From the NCBI RefSeq assembly GCF_017916425.1, contig NZ_JAFMSX010000001.1:992001-1056000 (forward strand): 64,000 nt of DNA, written 5' to 3'. Below the pieces are notes generated by a model. That model searched no databases and was not told the origin of the DNA. It saw only the letters and a program-made list of their open reading frames with translations. Each line of letters starts with the position of its first letter. Position 1 is the stretch's first letter. The DNA is from Nocardioides sp. SYSU D00065. Its GTDB lineage: Bacteria; Actinomycetota; Actinomycetes; Propionibacteriales; Nocardioidaceae. The position numbers and the translations under genes were made by a program. Shown piece by piece: positions 7,575 to 15,678 of the stretch.

Positions 7575-9566
7575 TCACGCCCAGAACCCGCGCCCGCCGT
7601 AGAAGTCCCCGAACTGCTCGCGGTACGACGACCCGGGCCCGCGCGAGCCGAGGTACGACCCGACCACCGCGGCGCCGAGGTCGTCGAGCTCGGGGCTCAC
7701 CATCCGGCCGTCGACCCGTCGGGCCATCGAGTCGATGAACCGGGCGAGCCCCGGGTCCTCACCCAGCCGGAAGAACGTCACCTGCGCGCCGAGGCGCGCG
7801 GCCGCGTCGAGCTCGCGCACGGACTGCGCGATCGTCAGTGGGTGCGGCGGGTAGGAGAACCACACCTCGCCGTCCGCCTCGAGGTGGGCGGTCGGCTCGC
7901 CGTCGGTGACGACGAGCAGCACCGGCTGGGCGTTGGGGTGCTTGCGGAAGAACCGGTTCGCGAGCAGCAGCCCGTGGTGGAGGTTGGTGCCCTTGTCCCA
8001 CCGCGCGTCGAGCGCGGTGAGCTCCTCGATCTCCATCACCTGCGCGTGCCGCCCGAAGGCGATCAGCTGCAGGTCGTCGCCGCGGAAGCGCGAGCGGACC
8101 AGCTGGTGCAGCGCCAGCGCCGTGCGCTTCATCGGCACCCACCGCCCGTCCATCGCCATCGAGAACGACGTGTCGACGAGCAGCGCGACGGCCGCCTGGG
8201 TGCGGGCCTCGGTCTCCACCACCTCGATGTCGTCGACCTGGATGCGCACCGGTGACCCGCCGTCGCGCAGGACCGCGTTGGTGATCGTGCGGGGCACGTC
8301 CCACGGCTCGGTGTCGCCGAACTCCCACCGCCGGCTCGCACCCGACGGCTCGCCGGCGAGGCCGGTCGTACGCGTCTCCCGGGCGCCGGCGCGCCCGCTC
8401 ATCCGGTCGGCGACGTCGCGCAGCAGGGCCTTGCCCAGCTGGCGCATCGCCTTGGGCGACAGGCGCAGCTCGCCGTCGGAGCCGCGCTTGAGGTAGCCGC
8501 TGTCGCGCAGCGCCCGCTCCAGCTCCTGCAGTGTCTTCGCCGCCACCGCCGCGTCCTGGCCCAGCTGGCGAGCCAGGGCGTCGAGGTCGACGTCGTCCAT
8601 CCGGGCGCCCGAGTGGGACTGAGCCAGCTGGTCGGCCAGCGCGTCGAGCTGGGCGAGGTCCTGCAGCGCGCCGGTGCCGTCACCGAGCCCCATCCCCTGC
8701 TCGCCCTCGAAGCTCTCCGAACCCGACCAGTCCTCCCCGGGTCGCAGCGCCTGCAGGTTGGCGTCCATGCGGGCGAGCTGCTCCATGAGCTGCGGCGAGC
8801 CGAAGGCCTGCTGCGAGAGCTCCATCAGCTCGCGCCGCTGCTCCTCGCTCATCGAGTTCAGCATCCGCTGGGCCGCGGCCGCCCGCTGGGCCAGCGAGTC
8901 GAGCAGCTCGTCCATGTCCTTCGGCTGCTCGGGGAAGAAGTCCCCGTGCTTGTCCATGAAGTCGCGGAAGTCCTCGTCAGTGTCCTCGCCGCGCGCGTGC
9001 TTCTCGAGCAGGTCGTTGAGGTCGGACAGCATCTCCGCGACGGCCTGGCGGTCCTCCTCCGTGGCCCCCTCCAGCGCCTGCTTCATGCCGGCGAAGCGCT
9101 GGTCGAGCAGCTCGCGACCGAGCAGGTCCTTGATCTCCTCGTACGCCGCGCGCGCCTCGGCGGACTGCCAGTCGTACGACGCCAGCTCGCCCACCGCGGC
9201 CGGGGTCGAGGTGGGCAGGTTGTCGAGCACCATCTCGCGGAAGTCGCGGTCGGCATCGTCCATGGTGATGTCGCGGGCGAGCTGTCCCCGCTCGGCCAGG
9301 ACCGCCTTGTCGAGCAGCTCGCGCACCTCGCGCATGGTCCCATCGAGGTTGTTGCGCTGGAGGATCTCACGGCGCCGCTCGGCGACGCGGCGGGCGAGGT
9401 CGTCGAGCCCGGCCTGGTCGGTGCCGCCGCGGCGCAGGAACTCGCGCATCGCGCGCTCCGGCGAGTAGCCGGCCATCACGTCCTGCCCGATCGCGTCGAG
9501 CGCCTCGGACAGGTCCACCGGTGGCGCCAGCGGGTCGCCGCCGTCGTACCTGCGGAACCGGCTCAT
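7575..9566 (-). CDS. VWA-domain protein partner of a MoxR-type ATPase
   Basis: A 663-residue protein. The N-terminal two thirds are helical and rich in charged residues (repeated LARRV, LDDLL and MDELLDSLA stretches). The C-terminal third is a von Willebrand factor A domain with the MIDAS motif DTSFS near residue 460, a conserved Thr at KGTN, and TDGEPT near 552. MoxR/VWA pairs act as AAA+ chaperone and adaptor for maturing metal-containing or multisubunit complexes, by analogy to magnesium chelatase ChlI/ChlD. The ATG overlaps the GNAT stop (ATGA), so it is the last gene of the MoxR-GNAT-VWA operon. The client complex is unknown. Chlorophyll synthesis is not implied, since no bch genes are present. 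Confidence 0.9.
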   Translation of the reverse strand: MSRFRRYDGGDPLAPPVDLSEALDAIGQDVMAGYSPERAMREFLRRGGTDQAGLDDLARRVAERRREILQRNNLDGTMREVRELLDKAVLAERGQLARDITMDDADRDFREMVLDNLPTSTPAAVGELASYDWQSAEARAAYEEIKDLLGRELLDQRFAGMKQALEGATEEDRQAVAEMLSDLNDLLEKHARGEDTDEDFRDFMDKHGDFFPEQPKDMDELLDSLAQRAAAAQRMLNSMSEEQRRELMELSQQAFGSPQLMEQLARMDANLQALRPGEDWSGSESFEGEQGMGLGDGTGALQDLAQLDALADQLAQSHSGARMDDVDLDALARQLGQDAAVAAKTLQELERALRDSGYLKRGSDGELRLSPKAMRQLGKALLRDVADRMSGRAGARETRTTGLAGEPSGASRRWEFGDTEPWDVPRTITNAVLRDGGSPVRIQVDDIEVVETEARTQAAVALLVDTSFSMAMDGRWVPMKRTALALHQLVRSRFRGDDLQLIAFGRHAQVMEIEELTALDARWDKGTNLHHGLLLANRFFRKHPNAQPVLLVVTDGEPTAHLEADGEVWFSYPPHPLTIAQSVRELDAAARLGAQVTFFRLGEDPGLARFIDSMARRVDGRMVSPELDDLGAAVVGSYLGSRGPGSSYREQFGDFYGGRGFWA

Positions 9567-10087
9567 CGCAGGACCTTCCTCATCCAGACGTCGTCGGGGA
9601 ACGGCCCGTCGTCGCTGATCCGCTCCACCTCCTCGAAGCCGTGCGAGCGGTAGAAGTCGAAGGCCGGGTCGTTGCCGTCGACCACCTCCAGCCACAGCTC
9701 GTCGCCCTCGACCAGCGCCTCCACCTGCCCCAGCAGCCGACTGCCGATGCCCAGGCCCTGGTGGTCGGGGTGGACGTAGAGCTTCCACATCACCTCGCGG
9801 TCGCCGGTGACGTAGGGGAAGTCGCGGTACGAGCGGGAGAGCCGACCGAAGCTGCCCAACGCCACGACCCGCCCGTCGCGCTCGGCGACGAGGTGCGCGT
9901 TGCGGGCCAGCGACTTCTCGAACACCTCCGGGATCCACCACTCGTCGAGCATCCGCTGGGCGTACGCCGGGTCGATGGGGCCGTACGTCGGCGGCACCAC
10001 CGCCTCGCCCAGCGCCCGGAACTGCGGGATGTCGTCGACCGTGCCGCGCCGGACGGTGATCTCGGCGCTCGAGCGGGTCTCAGCCAT
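9563..10087 (-). CDS. GNAT-family N-acetyltransferase inside the MoxR/VWA operon
   Basis: A 174-residue GNAT protein. The acetyl-CoA-binding motif A is clear (VHPDHQGLGIGSRLL), followed by an ELWLEVVDGNDPAFDFYRSHGFEE motif B region. The gene overlaps the upstream ATPase gene by 8 bases and the downstream VWA gene by 4, so the three are made together. The substrate cannot be read from sequence. Its position between an ATPase and its VWA adaptor suggests either protein acetylation of the client or a small-molecule reaction in the same pathway. Both are inference. Confidence 0.9.
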   Translation of the reverse strand: MAETRSSAEITVRRGTVDDIPQFRALGEAVVPPTYGPIDPAYAQRMLDEWWIPEVFEKSLARNAHLVAERDGRVVALGSFGRLSRSYRDFPYVTGDREVMWKLYVHPDHQGLGIGSRLLGQVEALVEGDELWLEVVDGNDPAFDFYRSHGFEEVERISDDGPFPDDVWMRKVLR

Positions 10088-11477
10088 AGACGGTCTCGCC
10101 GCCGTCGGTGTCCTTGCCGATCTTGCGGGCCAGGTAGAGCCCCTCCAGCGCCAGCTCGAGGGCGGCCGCCCGCTCGCCGTCGTTGGTCGCGCCGAGCCGG
10201 TCGCACACCGCGTCGTAGAGGTCGGACTCGCCCAGCACCGGCAGGCCGGCGAGGAAGTCGCGCGCGCCGACGCGGGCGCCGGTGCTGACCATCGCGCCCG
10301 CCTCGATGGCGTCGACGAGCAGCCGCAGGTCGATGCCGGCGAGGTGGGCGCGCACGGTCTCGGCGATCGCGGTCCGCAGCAGGTGGGTGAGGATCTCGGT
10401 CTCGCGGCCCTCCTCCCCCGTCTCGAACTCGATCTTGCCGCCGAGCACGTCGACGGCGGTCTCCAGGTCGACGACGCGGGCCACCGCCTCCTCCTCGCCC
10501 TGCGTGGTCGCGCGGTGCAGGGCGGCGGCCGCGATGGTCTCCGCGCCGGCGATCGCGAACCGCGCGCTGACGCCGGAGCGCTGGTCGACCGACTGCGAGT
10601 CGCGTAGGTGGCGGGTGAAGCGGGCGAGCACCTCCAGCAGGTACGCCGGCACCTCGGCCACGAGGTCGGCCTCCTGCTCGATGACGGCGATCTCCTCCGC
10701 CACCTCGCGCGGGTAGTGGGTGCGGATCTCGGCGCCGAAGCGGTCCTTGAGCGGGGTGATGATGCGCCCCCGGTTGGTGTAGTCCTCGGGGTTCGCGCTG
10801 GCCACGACGAGGACGTCGAGCGGCAGGCGCAGCACGTAGCCGCGGATCTGGATGTCGCGCTCCTCCATCACGTTGAGCATCGCGACCTGGATGCGCTCGG
10901 CGAGGTCGGGCAGCTCGTTGATCGCGATGATGCCGCGGTGGCTGCGCGGGATCAGCCCGAAGTGGATCGTCTCCGGGTCACCGAGGTGGCGGCCCTCGGC
11001 GACCTTCATCGGGTCGACGTCGCCGATCAGGTCGGCGACCGAGGTGTCGGGCGTCGCGAGCTTCTCGGCGTACCGCTCGTCGCGGTGGCGCCACGAGATC
11101 CGCAGGTCGTCGCCGTACGTCGCCGCCGCCTGCCGCGAGGTCACGGTGATCGGCTCGTAGGGGTGCTCGCCGAGCTCGGAGCCGGAGATCACCGGCGTCC
11201 ACTCGTCGAGCAGGCCCACCAGGGAGCGCAGCAGCCGGGTCTTGCCCTGGCCGCGCTCGCCGAGCAGCACGATGTCGTGGCCCGCCAGCAGCGCGCGCTC
11301 GACCTGCGGGATCACCGAGTCCGCGAAGCCGTGCAGCCCGGGCCACGGGTCCTCCCCGGCGGCGAGGCGGGCGAGCAGGTTGTCGCGGATCTCCTGCCGC
11401 AGGGACTTGAGTCGATGGCCGCTGGCACGCAGCTCTCCGAGGGTGCTGGCGGCGGGGTGCTGGGTCGGGTCCGTCAC
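10080..11477 (-). CDS. MoxR/ChlI-like AAA+ ATPase
   Basis: A 465-residue ATPase with Walker A GERGQGKTR near residue 70, Walker B IIAINELPD and sensor-like SANPEDY. PLKDRFGAEI marks the arginine-finger/sensor region of the magnesium-chelatase class. The C-terminal helical domain includes RSGVSARFAIAGAE. A TTG start at 11504 would add nine residues. The GTG at 11477 is preferred because TAGCGT lies exactly seven bases upstream, the leaderless spacing seen repeatedly in this window. It is the first gene of the MoxR-GNAT-VWA operon and probably remodels a protein complex presented by the VWA partner. Confidence 0.9.
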   Translation of the reverse strand: MTDPTQHPAASTLGELRASGHRLKSLRQEIRDNLLARLAAGEDPWPGLHGFADSVIPQVERALLAGHDIVLLGERGQGKTRLLRSLVGLLDEWTPVISGSELGEHPYEPITVTSRQAAATYGDDLRISWRHRDERYAEKLATPDTSVADLIGDVDPMKVAEGRHLGDPETIHFGLIPRSHRGIIAINELPDLAERIQVAMLNVMEERDIQIRGYVLRLPLDVLVVASANPEDYTNRGRIITPLKDRFGAEIRTHYPREVAEEIAVIEQEADLVAEVPAYLLEVLARFTRHLRDSQSVDQRSGVSARFAIAGAETIAAAALHRATTQGEEEAVARVVDLETAVDVLGGKIEFETGEEGRETEILTHLLRTAIAETVRAHLAGIDLRLLVDAIEAGAMVSTGARVGARDFLAGLPVLGESDLYDAVCDRLGATNDGERAAALELALEGLYLARKIGKDTDGGETVYG

Positions 11478-11484
11478 GACCTCC

Positions 11485-11490
11485 ACGCTA
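11485..11490 (-). promoter_or_regulatory. Leaderless -10 of the MoxR-GNAT-VWA operon
   Basis: TAGCGT on the minus strand is separated by seven bases from the GTG at 11477. The expected transcription start falls at the start codon, and this decides between the alternative starts. Confidence 0.6.
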
Positions 11491-11530
11491 GACCGGCCGC
11501 GCAACGTGGAGCGCGCTCGAAGTCGCTCGC

Positions 11531-12022
11531 TCAGCCGAGGTCCAGGTACATCACGTGCAGCCCGACTCGGCCGTGGCTCGCGCTGTCGAACGCCTCGGGC
11601 ACCGTGCCGACCACCTCGAAGCCGAGGTCACGCCACAGGCGCACCGCGGCGGCGTTCGTCTCGACGACCGCATTGAACTGGATGCCGGCGAACCCCTGCT
11701 CGCGGTGCCAGGCGACGACGTGCTCACCGAGCCGACGACCGACACCGCGACCGCGGGCGGCGCTGTCCACCATGACCGACGCCGTCCCGACGTGGGCTCC
11801 GCGCCCGGGCCGGTTGGGACCCATCTTCGCCGAGCCGAGGACGCGCTCGCCCGCCTCGGCCTCGGTGAGCACCACGACGTGGCTGCCGTCGAACCACCAC
11901 TCGCGGGCCTGCTCGGACGTGGCGCCGAGCGGGTACGCGTACGTCTCGCCGGCCTCGACGATGTCGCGCCAGAACGGCCAGATGGCCGGCCAGTCGGCGT
12001 CGGTCGCCTCGCGGACGGTCAC
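11531..12022 (-). CDS. GNAT-family N-acetyltransferase
   Basis: A 163-residue acetyltransferase starting at a GTG whose first bases overlap the stop of the upstream DinB gene (GTGA), with AGGA four bases before it. Motif A reads VDSAARGRGVGRRLGEHV. ETNAAAVRLWRDLGFEVVGTVPEAF is the typical C-terminal half of the phosphinothricin/YhhY-like GNAT branch, and KMGPNRPGRGAH is a typical central strand. The small-molecule substrate is unknown. It is co-translated with a DinB-like protein, an arrangement common among actinobacterial detoxification genes. Confidence 0.88.
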   Translation of the reverse strand: MTVREATDADWPAIWPFWRDIVEAGETYAYPLGATSEQAREWWFDGSHVVVLTEAEAGERVLGSAKMGPNRPGRGAHVGTASVMVDSAARGRGVGRRLGEHVVAWHREQGFAGIQFNAVVETNAAAVRLWRDLGFEVVGTVPEAFDSASHGRVGLHVMYLDLG

Positions 12023-12549
12023 AGGTTCCTCGCCCCGTCGACGGACTCGCGGACGAGGTCGGCGTGCCCGCAGTGGCGGGCGTACTCCTCGATCATGTGG
12101 ACCAGGATCCAGCGCAGGCTGGCGACGCTGCCGTCCCCTCGCGGGCGCACCGCGAGCCGGTCGAGGCCGCCGCCGTCGGCGAGCGCGTCGTCGATCGCCG
12201 CGTCGGCGCGCGCGATCTCCTCGACCAGCAGGGCGTCGAGCTCCTCGGGGCTGTCGTCGGCGGCGCTGTGCCAGTCCCAGTCGGCGTCGGCCTCCCAGTC
12301 GACGTCGGCCCACACGCCGGTCGCGGGACGCCCGTGCAGCACCTCGGTGAACCACCAGTGCTCGACGTAGGCCAGGTGCTTGAGCAGCCCGCCGAGCGTG
12401 ACCGGCGACGGCGGCAGCGTCCGGGTGAGCTGCTCGGCGTCGAGGCCCTGGGCCTGGCGGCGCAGGGTCGCGCGGTAGTGGTCGAGGAACCAGCGCAGCG
12501 TCGTGAGCTCGTCGGCGGCGTACGGCGGCGAGGTCCGGTCGGTGGTCAT
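12019..12549 (-). CDS. DinB/DUF664-family protein
   Basis: A 176-residue four-helix-bundle protein of the DinB/DUF664 group. The characteristic elements are LRWFLDHYRATL at the N-terminus, GGLLKHLAYVEHWW and WILVHMIEEYARHCGHADLVRE. Histidines in the second and third segments form the likely metal triad. Family members are metal-dependent, often thiol-using transferases (mycothiol or bacillithiol S-transferases among characterised examples), and the substrate here is unknown. The ATG is preceded by TAGGTT at seven bases, with no ribosome-binding site. The stop overlaps the GNAT start. Confidence 0.9.
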   Translation of the reverse strand: MTTDRTSPPYAADELTTLRWFLDHYRATLRRQAQGLDAEQLTRTLPPSPVTLGGLLKHLAYVEHWWFTEVLHGRPATGVWADVDWEADADWDWHSAADDSPEELDALLVEEIARADAAIDDALADGGGLDRLAVRPRGDGSVASLRWILVHMIEEYARHCGHADLVRESVDGARNL

Positions 12550-12556
12550 GCCGGCG

Positions 12557-12562
12557 AACCTA
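12557..12562 (-). promoter_or_regulatory. Leaderless -10 of the DinB-GNAT operon
   Basis: TAGGTT on the minus strand ends seven bases before the ATG at 12549. No Shine-Dalgarno sequence is present. Confidence 0.6.
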
Positions 12563-12653
12563 GTGGGAGACGCGCGGACAGAACACCGGATTTCGGCCGG
12601 CCGCCACGCTCTGCGGACGGCAGCCGGGCGACCAATGTCCGCGTGTCTACGCG

Positions 12654-13607
12654 TCAGGCGCCGAGCAGCTCGTGGCGCTGGGCGGTCAGCCGGTCGAGCT
12701 CGGCGGCGCACGCGGCCAGTCGCCGGTCGAGGGCTGCGGCGGCCTCGGCCACCCCGGCGCGGGCCGCCGACACCCGGTCGGCCGCCTGGCGGATCCGGTC
12801 GCGCACGGCCCAGTCGCTGAAGATGTTGTCGAACCAGACGTCGAAGAAGCCGGTCATCTGGGTGATCTCGATCGTGCCGACCGAGGTCATGCCGACGTCG
12901 GCGAGCTCGGTGGCGAGGTGGGCCAGGGCGTCGTCGGCCTCCCGCATCAGCGCGCCGGCCTTGTCGAGGTTGTCGTACTTGACCATGTCGGTGAGCATCC
13001 CGCCGCCGAAGAACGTGTCGTACGCGGCCCAGTCCCCGGCGCTGCCGAGGTGGCGCGCCGCCTCGTCGAGGCTGTGGGCGGCGTCGCCGGCGGCCGCGAG
13101 CGCCTCCTCGAGCTGCTGGCGCTCGGCCTGCTGGGCGCCGATGCCGGCTGCGAGCTCGTCGAGCCGCGCCGCCGTCTCCCGTGCCGCGGGGTCGGCCGCC
13201 ACCTCGGCCTCGCGCTGGGCCAGCAGCTCGGTGCGCCGGGCCGCCAGGTCGCCGAACCCGGCCAGGCGGGCCGCGAGCGCGTCGACGTCGGCCTGGGCGG
13301 CGCGGCGCCGCGACTCCGCCTCGGTGGCGGCGTAGCGCGCGGCCTCCGCCTCGGCTCGCTCGCGGTCGAGGTCGAGGTCGCGGCGCCCCCGCAGGCTGGC
13401 GAGGATCCGGGTCATCGAGACCTGCTCGAGCCGGGACACATCCTCGAGCTCGACCGCGAGCTGCTCGGTCGTGCGCTCGCACCGCTCGGCGGCACCCTCG
13501 AGCCGTCGCCGGGCCGCCTCGAGCTGGGCCACGACGCCGTCGCGCTCGACCCGGTCGCGGGCGAGCTGGGCGAGGGCGTCGAGCGCCGGGGTGCTGTCGC
13601 GCGTCAT
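12654..13607 (-). CDS. Coiled-coil protein of unknown function
   Basis: A 317-residue protein I do not recognise. Residues about 1-190 are almost continuous heptad-like sequence rich in Ala, Arg, Glu and Leu, predicting a long coiled coil. A short globular part near residues 190-270 carries YDTFFGGGMLTDMVKYDNLDKA and GFFDVWFDNIFSDW, followed by a further coiled coil to the C-terminus. No signal peptide or membrane segment is visible. TAACCT lies six bases before the ATG and there is no ribosome-binding site, so transcription is probably leaderless. It is divergent from the YchJ-like gene, with only 41 bases between the start codons. Confidence 0.85.
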   Translation of the reverse strand: MTRDSTPALDALAQLARDRVERDGVVAQLEAARRRLEGAAERCERTTEQLAVELEDVSRLEQVSMTRILASLRGRRDLDLDRERAEAEAARYAATEAESRRRAAQADVDALAARLAGFGDLAARRTELLAQREAEVAADPAARETAARLDELAAGIGAQQAERQQLEEALAAAGDAAHSLDEAARHLGSAGDWAAYDTFFGGGMLTDMVKYDNLDKAGALMREADDALAHLATELADVGMTSVGTIEITQMTGFFDVWFDNIFSDWAVRDRIRQAADRVSAARAGVAEAAAALDRRLAACAAELDRLTAQRHELLGA

Positions 13608-13613
13608 GCGGGC

Positions 13614-13619
13614 AGGTTA
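13614..13619 (-). promoter_or_regulatory. Leaderless -10 of the coiled-coil gene
   Basis: TAACCT on the minus strand is six bases before the ATG at 13607. It is divergent from the -10 of the YchJ-like gene at 13636. Confidence 0.6.
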
Positions 13620-13635
13620 GCCAGCCCGCTGCCGC

Positions 13636-13641
13636 TACCCT
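13636..13641 (+). promoter_or_regulatory. Leaderless -10 of the YchJ-like gene
   Basis: TACCCT is seven bases before the GTG at 13649, with no ribosome-binding site. Confidence 0.6.
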
Positions 13642-13648
13642 CGGCGAC

Positions 13649-13999
13649 GTGCTGACACCGACCTGCCCGTGCGGCACGGGGGCGGCGTACGACGCGTGCT
13701 GCGGGCCGCTGCTGGCCAACACGGCGCAGGCGTCCTCGCCGGAGCAGCTGATGCGGTCGCGCTACACCGCCTACGTCCGCGGCGACGCGCATCACCTGTT
13801 CCGCACCTGGCACCCCCGCACGCGCCCCGACGACGTCGTCCCCGACCCCGCGACGCGCTGGACCGGGCTGCGGATCCTGGCGGTCGACGCGGACACCGTG
13901 GAGTTCGTCGCGACGTGGGAGGGCGGCGAGATGCACGAGGTGAGCCGGTTCGAGCAGCGCGCGGGGCGCTGGGTGTACGTCGACGGCGACGTCAGCTGA
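13649..13999 (+). CDS. YchJ-like (UPF0225) SEC-C motif protein
   Basis: A 116-residue protein. An N-terminal cysteine knuckle (CPCGTGAAYDACC) is followed by the family-defining SPEQLMRSRYTAYVRGDAHHLFRTWHP and a beta-rich NTF2-like remainder ending VYVDGDVS. SEC-C-type cysteine clusters bind zinc in SecA and related proteins. The cellular role of YchJ proteins is not established. The GTG start is fixed by the leaderless -10 and by the position of the cysteine motif. The 3' end overlaps the convergent YigZ gene by 8 bases, so the two transcripts are antisense at their ends. Confidence 0.9.
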   Translation: MLTPTCPCGTGAAYDACCGPLLANTAQASSPEQLMRSRYTAYVRGDAHHLFRTWHPRTRPDDVVPDPATRWTGLRILAVDADTVEFVATWEGGEMHEVSRFEQRAGRWVYVDGDVS

Positions 14000-14621
14000 G
14001 CGCGTCGACCCAACGCTCGCCCACGGGCACCGGCCGGGCCCGTCCCGAGGTGACCGCGGCGACCGTCTGGGCCAGCCGTTCCACCTCGTCGGGCGCCGCC
14101 GCGAGCAGCAGCCGCACCCGCGCCTCGTGGACCACCTCGAGGACGGTCGCCCCGCGCGAGCGCAGCTCTCCCTCGACCCGCCCGGCGTCGGCGTGGTCGA
14201 GGTCGAGGGACAGCTCGGTGAGCAGGGAGCGGCGCCGCGTGCCGGCTGCGGCCACCGCGCCGCGCACGGCGTCGCCGTAGGCGCGCACGAGTCCGCCGGC
14301 ACCGAGCAGGGTGCCGCCGAACCAGCGGGTGACCACGGCGGCCACGTCGCTGATCCCGGCACCGCGCAGCACCTCGAGCATCGGCGCGCCGGCCGTGCCC
14401 GCCGGCTCGCCGTCGTCGGAGGAGCGCTGCACCTCCCCGCGCGGACCCAGCACGAAGGCCGAGCAGTGGTGCCGAGCGTCCGGGTGCAGCTTGCGTAGCT
14501 CGGCGACGAGCCGGCGCGCCTCGTCCTCGTCGTCGACCCGGCGCAGCGTGCACACGAAGCGCGAGCCTCGGTCCTCGACCTCGGCGGTGGCCGGACGGGC
14601 CGGCGTGAGGTACGACGTCAC
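13992..14621 (-). CDS. YigZ/IMPACT-family protein
   Basis: A 209-residue protein of the YigZ/IMPACT (UPF0029) family. The N-terminal domain contains RHHCSAFVLG, SSDDGEPAGTAGAPML and VTRWFGGTLLGAGGLVRAY, all near-invariant in the family. The C-terminal ferredoxin-like domain is the smaller DUF1949-type region. Eukaryotic IMPACT regulates translational control kinases. The bacterial function is uncertain, with ribosome or nucleic-acid association proposed. The GTG start overlaps the YihY stop (GTGA), so the two genes are translationally coupled. Confidence 0.93.
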   Translation of the reverse strand: MTSYLTPARPATAEVEDRGSRFVCTLRRVDDEDEARRLVAELRKLHPDARHHCSAFVLGPRGEVQRSSDDGEPAGTAGAPMLEVLRGAGISDVAAVVTRWFGGTLLGAGGLVRAYGDAVRGAVAAAGTRRRSLLTELSLDLDHADAGRVEGELRSRGATVLEVVHEARVRLLLAAAPDEVERLAQTVAAVTSGRARPVPVGERWVDALS

Positions 14622-15643
14622 GCGCCGCGGTCCGGCGCCGGCTCGGGCTCGCCGCTCGCCTGGAGCTCCGCCGGCCCCGGCTCCCAGACCACCTGCACCT
14701 TCTCGAAGCCCTTGTGGCGCTGCATCGCGGCGTAGGCGGCGTAGGCGCGCCGGTCGGCGTCGGTGAGCTCGACGTTGTCGGTGAACGGCGTCAGCAGCGC
14801 GCGCGGCCACAGCCGGCGGGCCGCGACCACGTTGATCTCCATCGCGAGCACGGCCATCACCGCGCCGATCCACAGGAAGCCGATCAGCCCCAGCACCAGC
14901 CCGAAGGTCTTGGTCATCGAGCTCGTGTCGACCAGCACGTTGTTGACGTACGCCGCACCGCCGAGCTGGAGGACCTGCCACATGACGGCGAGCGAGTACC
15001 CGCCGGGGGCCGCGCGCCGGAACGAGTGCTGGCCGGTGGCGGCGAAGCGGAACAGCACGGTGAGGAACGTGCCCACGACCGCCACGGTGAGCAGCGGCAG
15101 GAACAGCCGGATCCCCTCGCCCAGCCACTCGGTGAAGGCGTCGGTGGTGCTGGCGACGGTGGACACGATCGTCACCGCGAGAAGCGAGAAGCCCGCCGTG
15201 ACCAGCAGGAGAAGCGTCTTCACCCGGGCGTAGAACGGGTTGGGCCGGCTGTTGCGCGGCACCGACCAGGCGACGTGCTGGGTGTTCTGCAGTGCCTGGC
15301 CCAGACCCATCGCGCCGTACAGCGCGGCGATGCCGCCGACCGCGACACCGGCCACCGATCCCTGCAGGCCCGAGGGCCGGCCGAGCTCGTCGCCGATGAT
15401 GGGGAACTGCGACAGTGCGGAGTCGAGGATCTGCTCCTGCCACTGCGGCTCGCCGCGGAGCACGAGCCCGAGGATCGACGTCCCCAGCAGCATCAGCGGG
15501 AAGATCGCGATGAACGCGTAGTAGGTCAGCGCCGAGGCGAGGTAGGGGCCCTGGTCGTCGAAGTACTTGTAGACCACGGCCAGGGGGAAGCCGAGCACGG
15601 GGTGACGGCGCTGGAACCCGTCGACTGCCGAGACCGCTCCCAC
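14618..15643 (-). CDS. YihY/BrkB-family integral membrane protein
   Basis: A 341-residue membrane protein with six hydrophobic segments. The N-terminal YKYFDDQGPYLASALTYYAFIAIFPLML is the hallmark of the YihY/virulence-factor BrkB family, with GQALQNTQHVAW and a SLAVMWQVLQLGGAAYV segment further on. The cytoplasmic C-terminal tail is acidic and proline-rich. The function is unknown; the old RNase BN label for the E. coli member was wrong. The GTG start at 15643 has TAGCCT six bases upstream and no ribosome-binding site. The next gene (YigZ) overlaps its stop by 4 bases. Confidence 0.92.
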   Translation of the reverse strand: MGAVSAVDGFQRRHPVLGFPLAVVYKYFDDQGPYLASALTYYAFIAIFPLMLLGTSILGLVLRGEPQWQEQILDSALSQFPIIGDELGRPSGLQGSVAGVAVGGIAALYGAMGLGQALQNTQHVAWSVPRNSRPNPFYARVKTLLLLVTAGFSLLAVTIVSTVASTTDAFTEWLGEGIRLFLPLLTVAVVGTFLTVLFRFAATGQHSFRRAAPGGYSLAVMWQVLQLGGAAYVNNVLVDTSSMTKTFGLVLGLIGFLWIGAVMAVLAMEINVVAARRLWPRALLTPFTDNVELTDADRRAYAAYAAMQRHKGFEKVQVVWEPGPAELQASGEPEPAPDRGA

Positions 15644-15649
15644 GAGGGG

Positions 15650-15655
15650 AGGCTA
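15650..15655 (-). promoter_or_regulatory. Leaderless -10 of the YihY-YigZ operon
   Basis: TAGCCT on the minus strand ends six bases before the GTG at 15643. Confidence 0.6.
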
Positions 15656-15678
15656 CCGCTCCCGGTGGCCGCCGGCGC

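Noticed and set aside
7575-11477. Magnesium-chelatase (chlorophyll) operon.
   Set aside because: The ATPase/VWA pair is only distantly similar to ChlI/ChlD, the ChlH subunit and bch genes are absent, and a GNAT gene intervenes.
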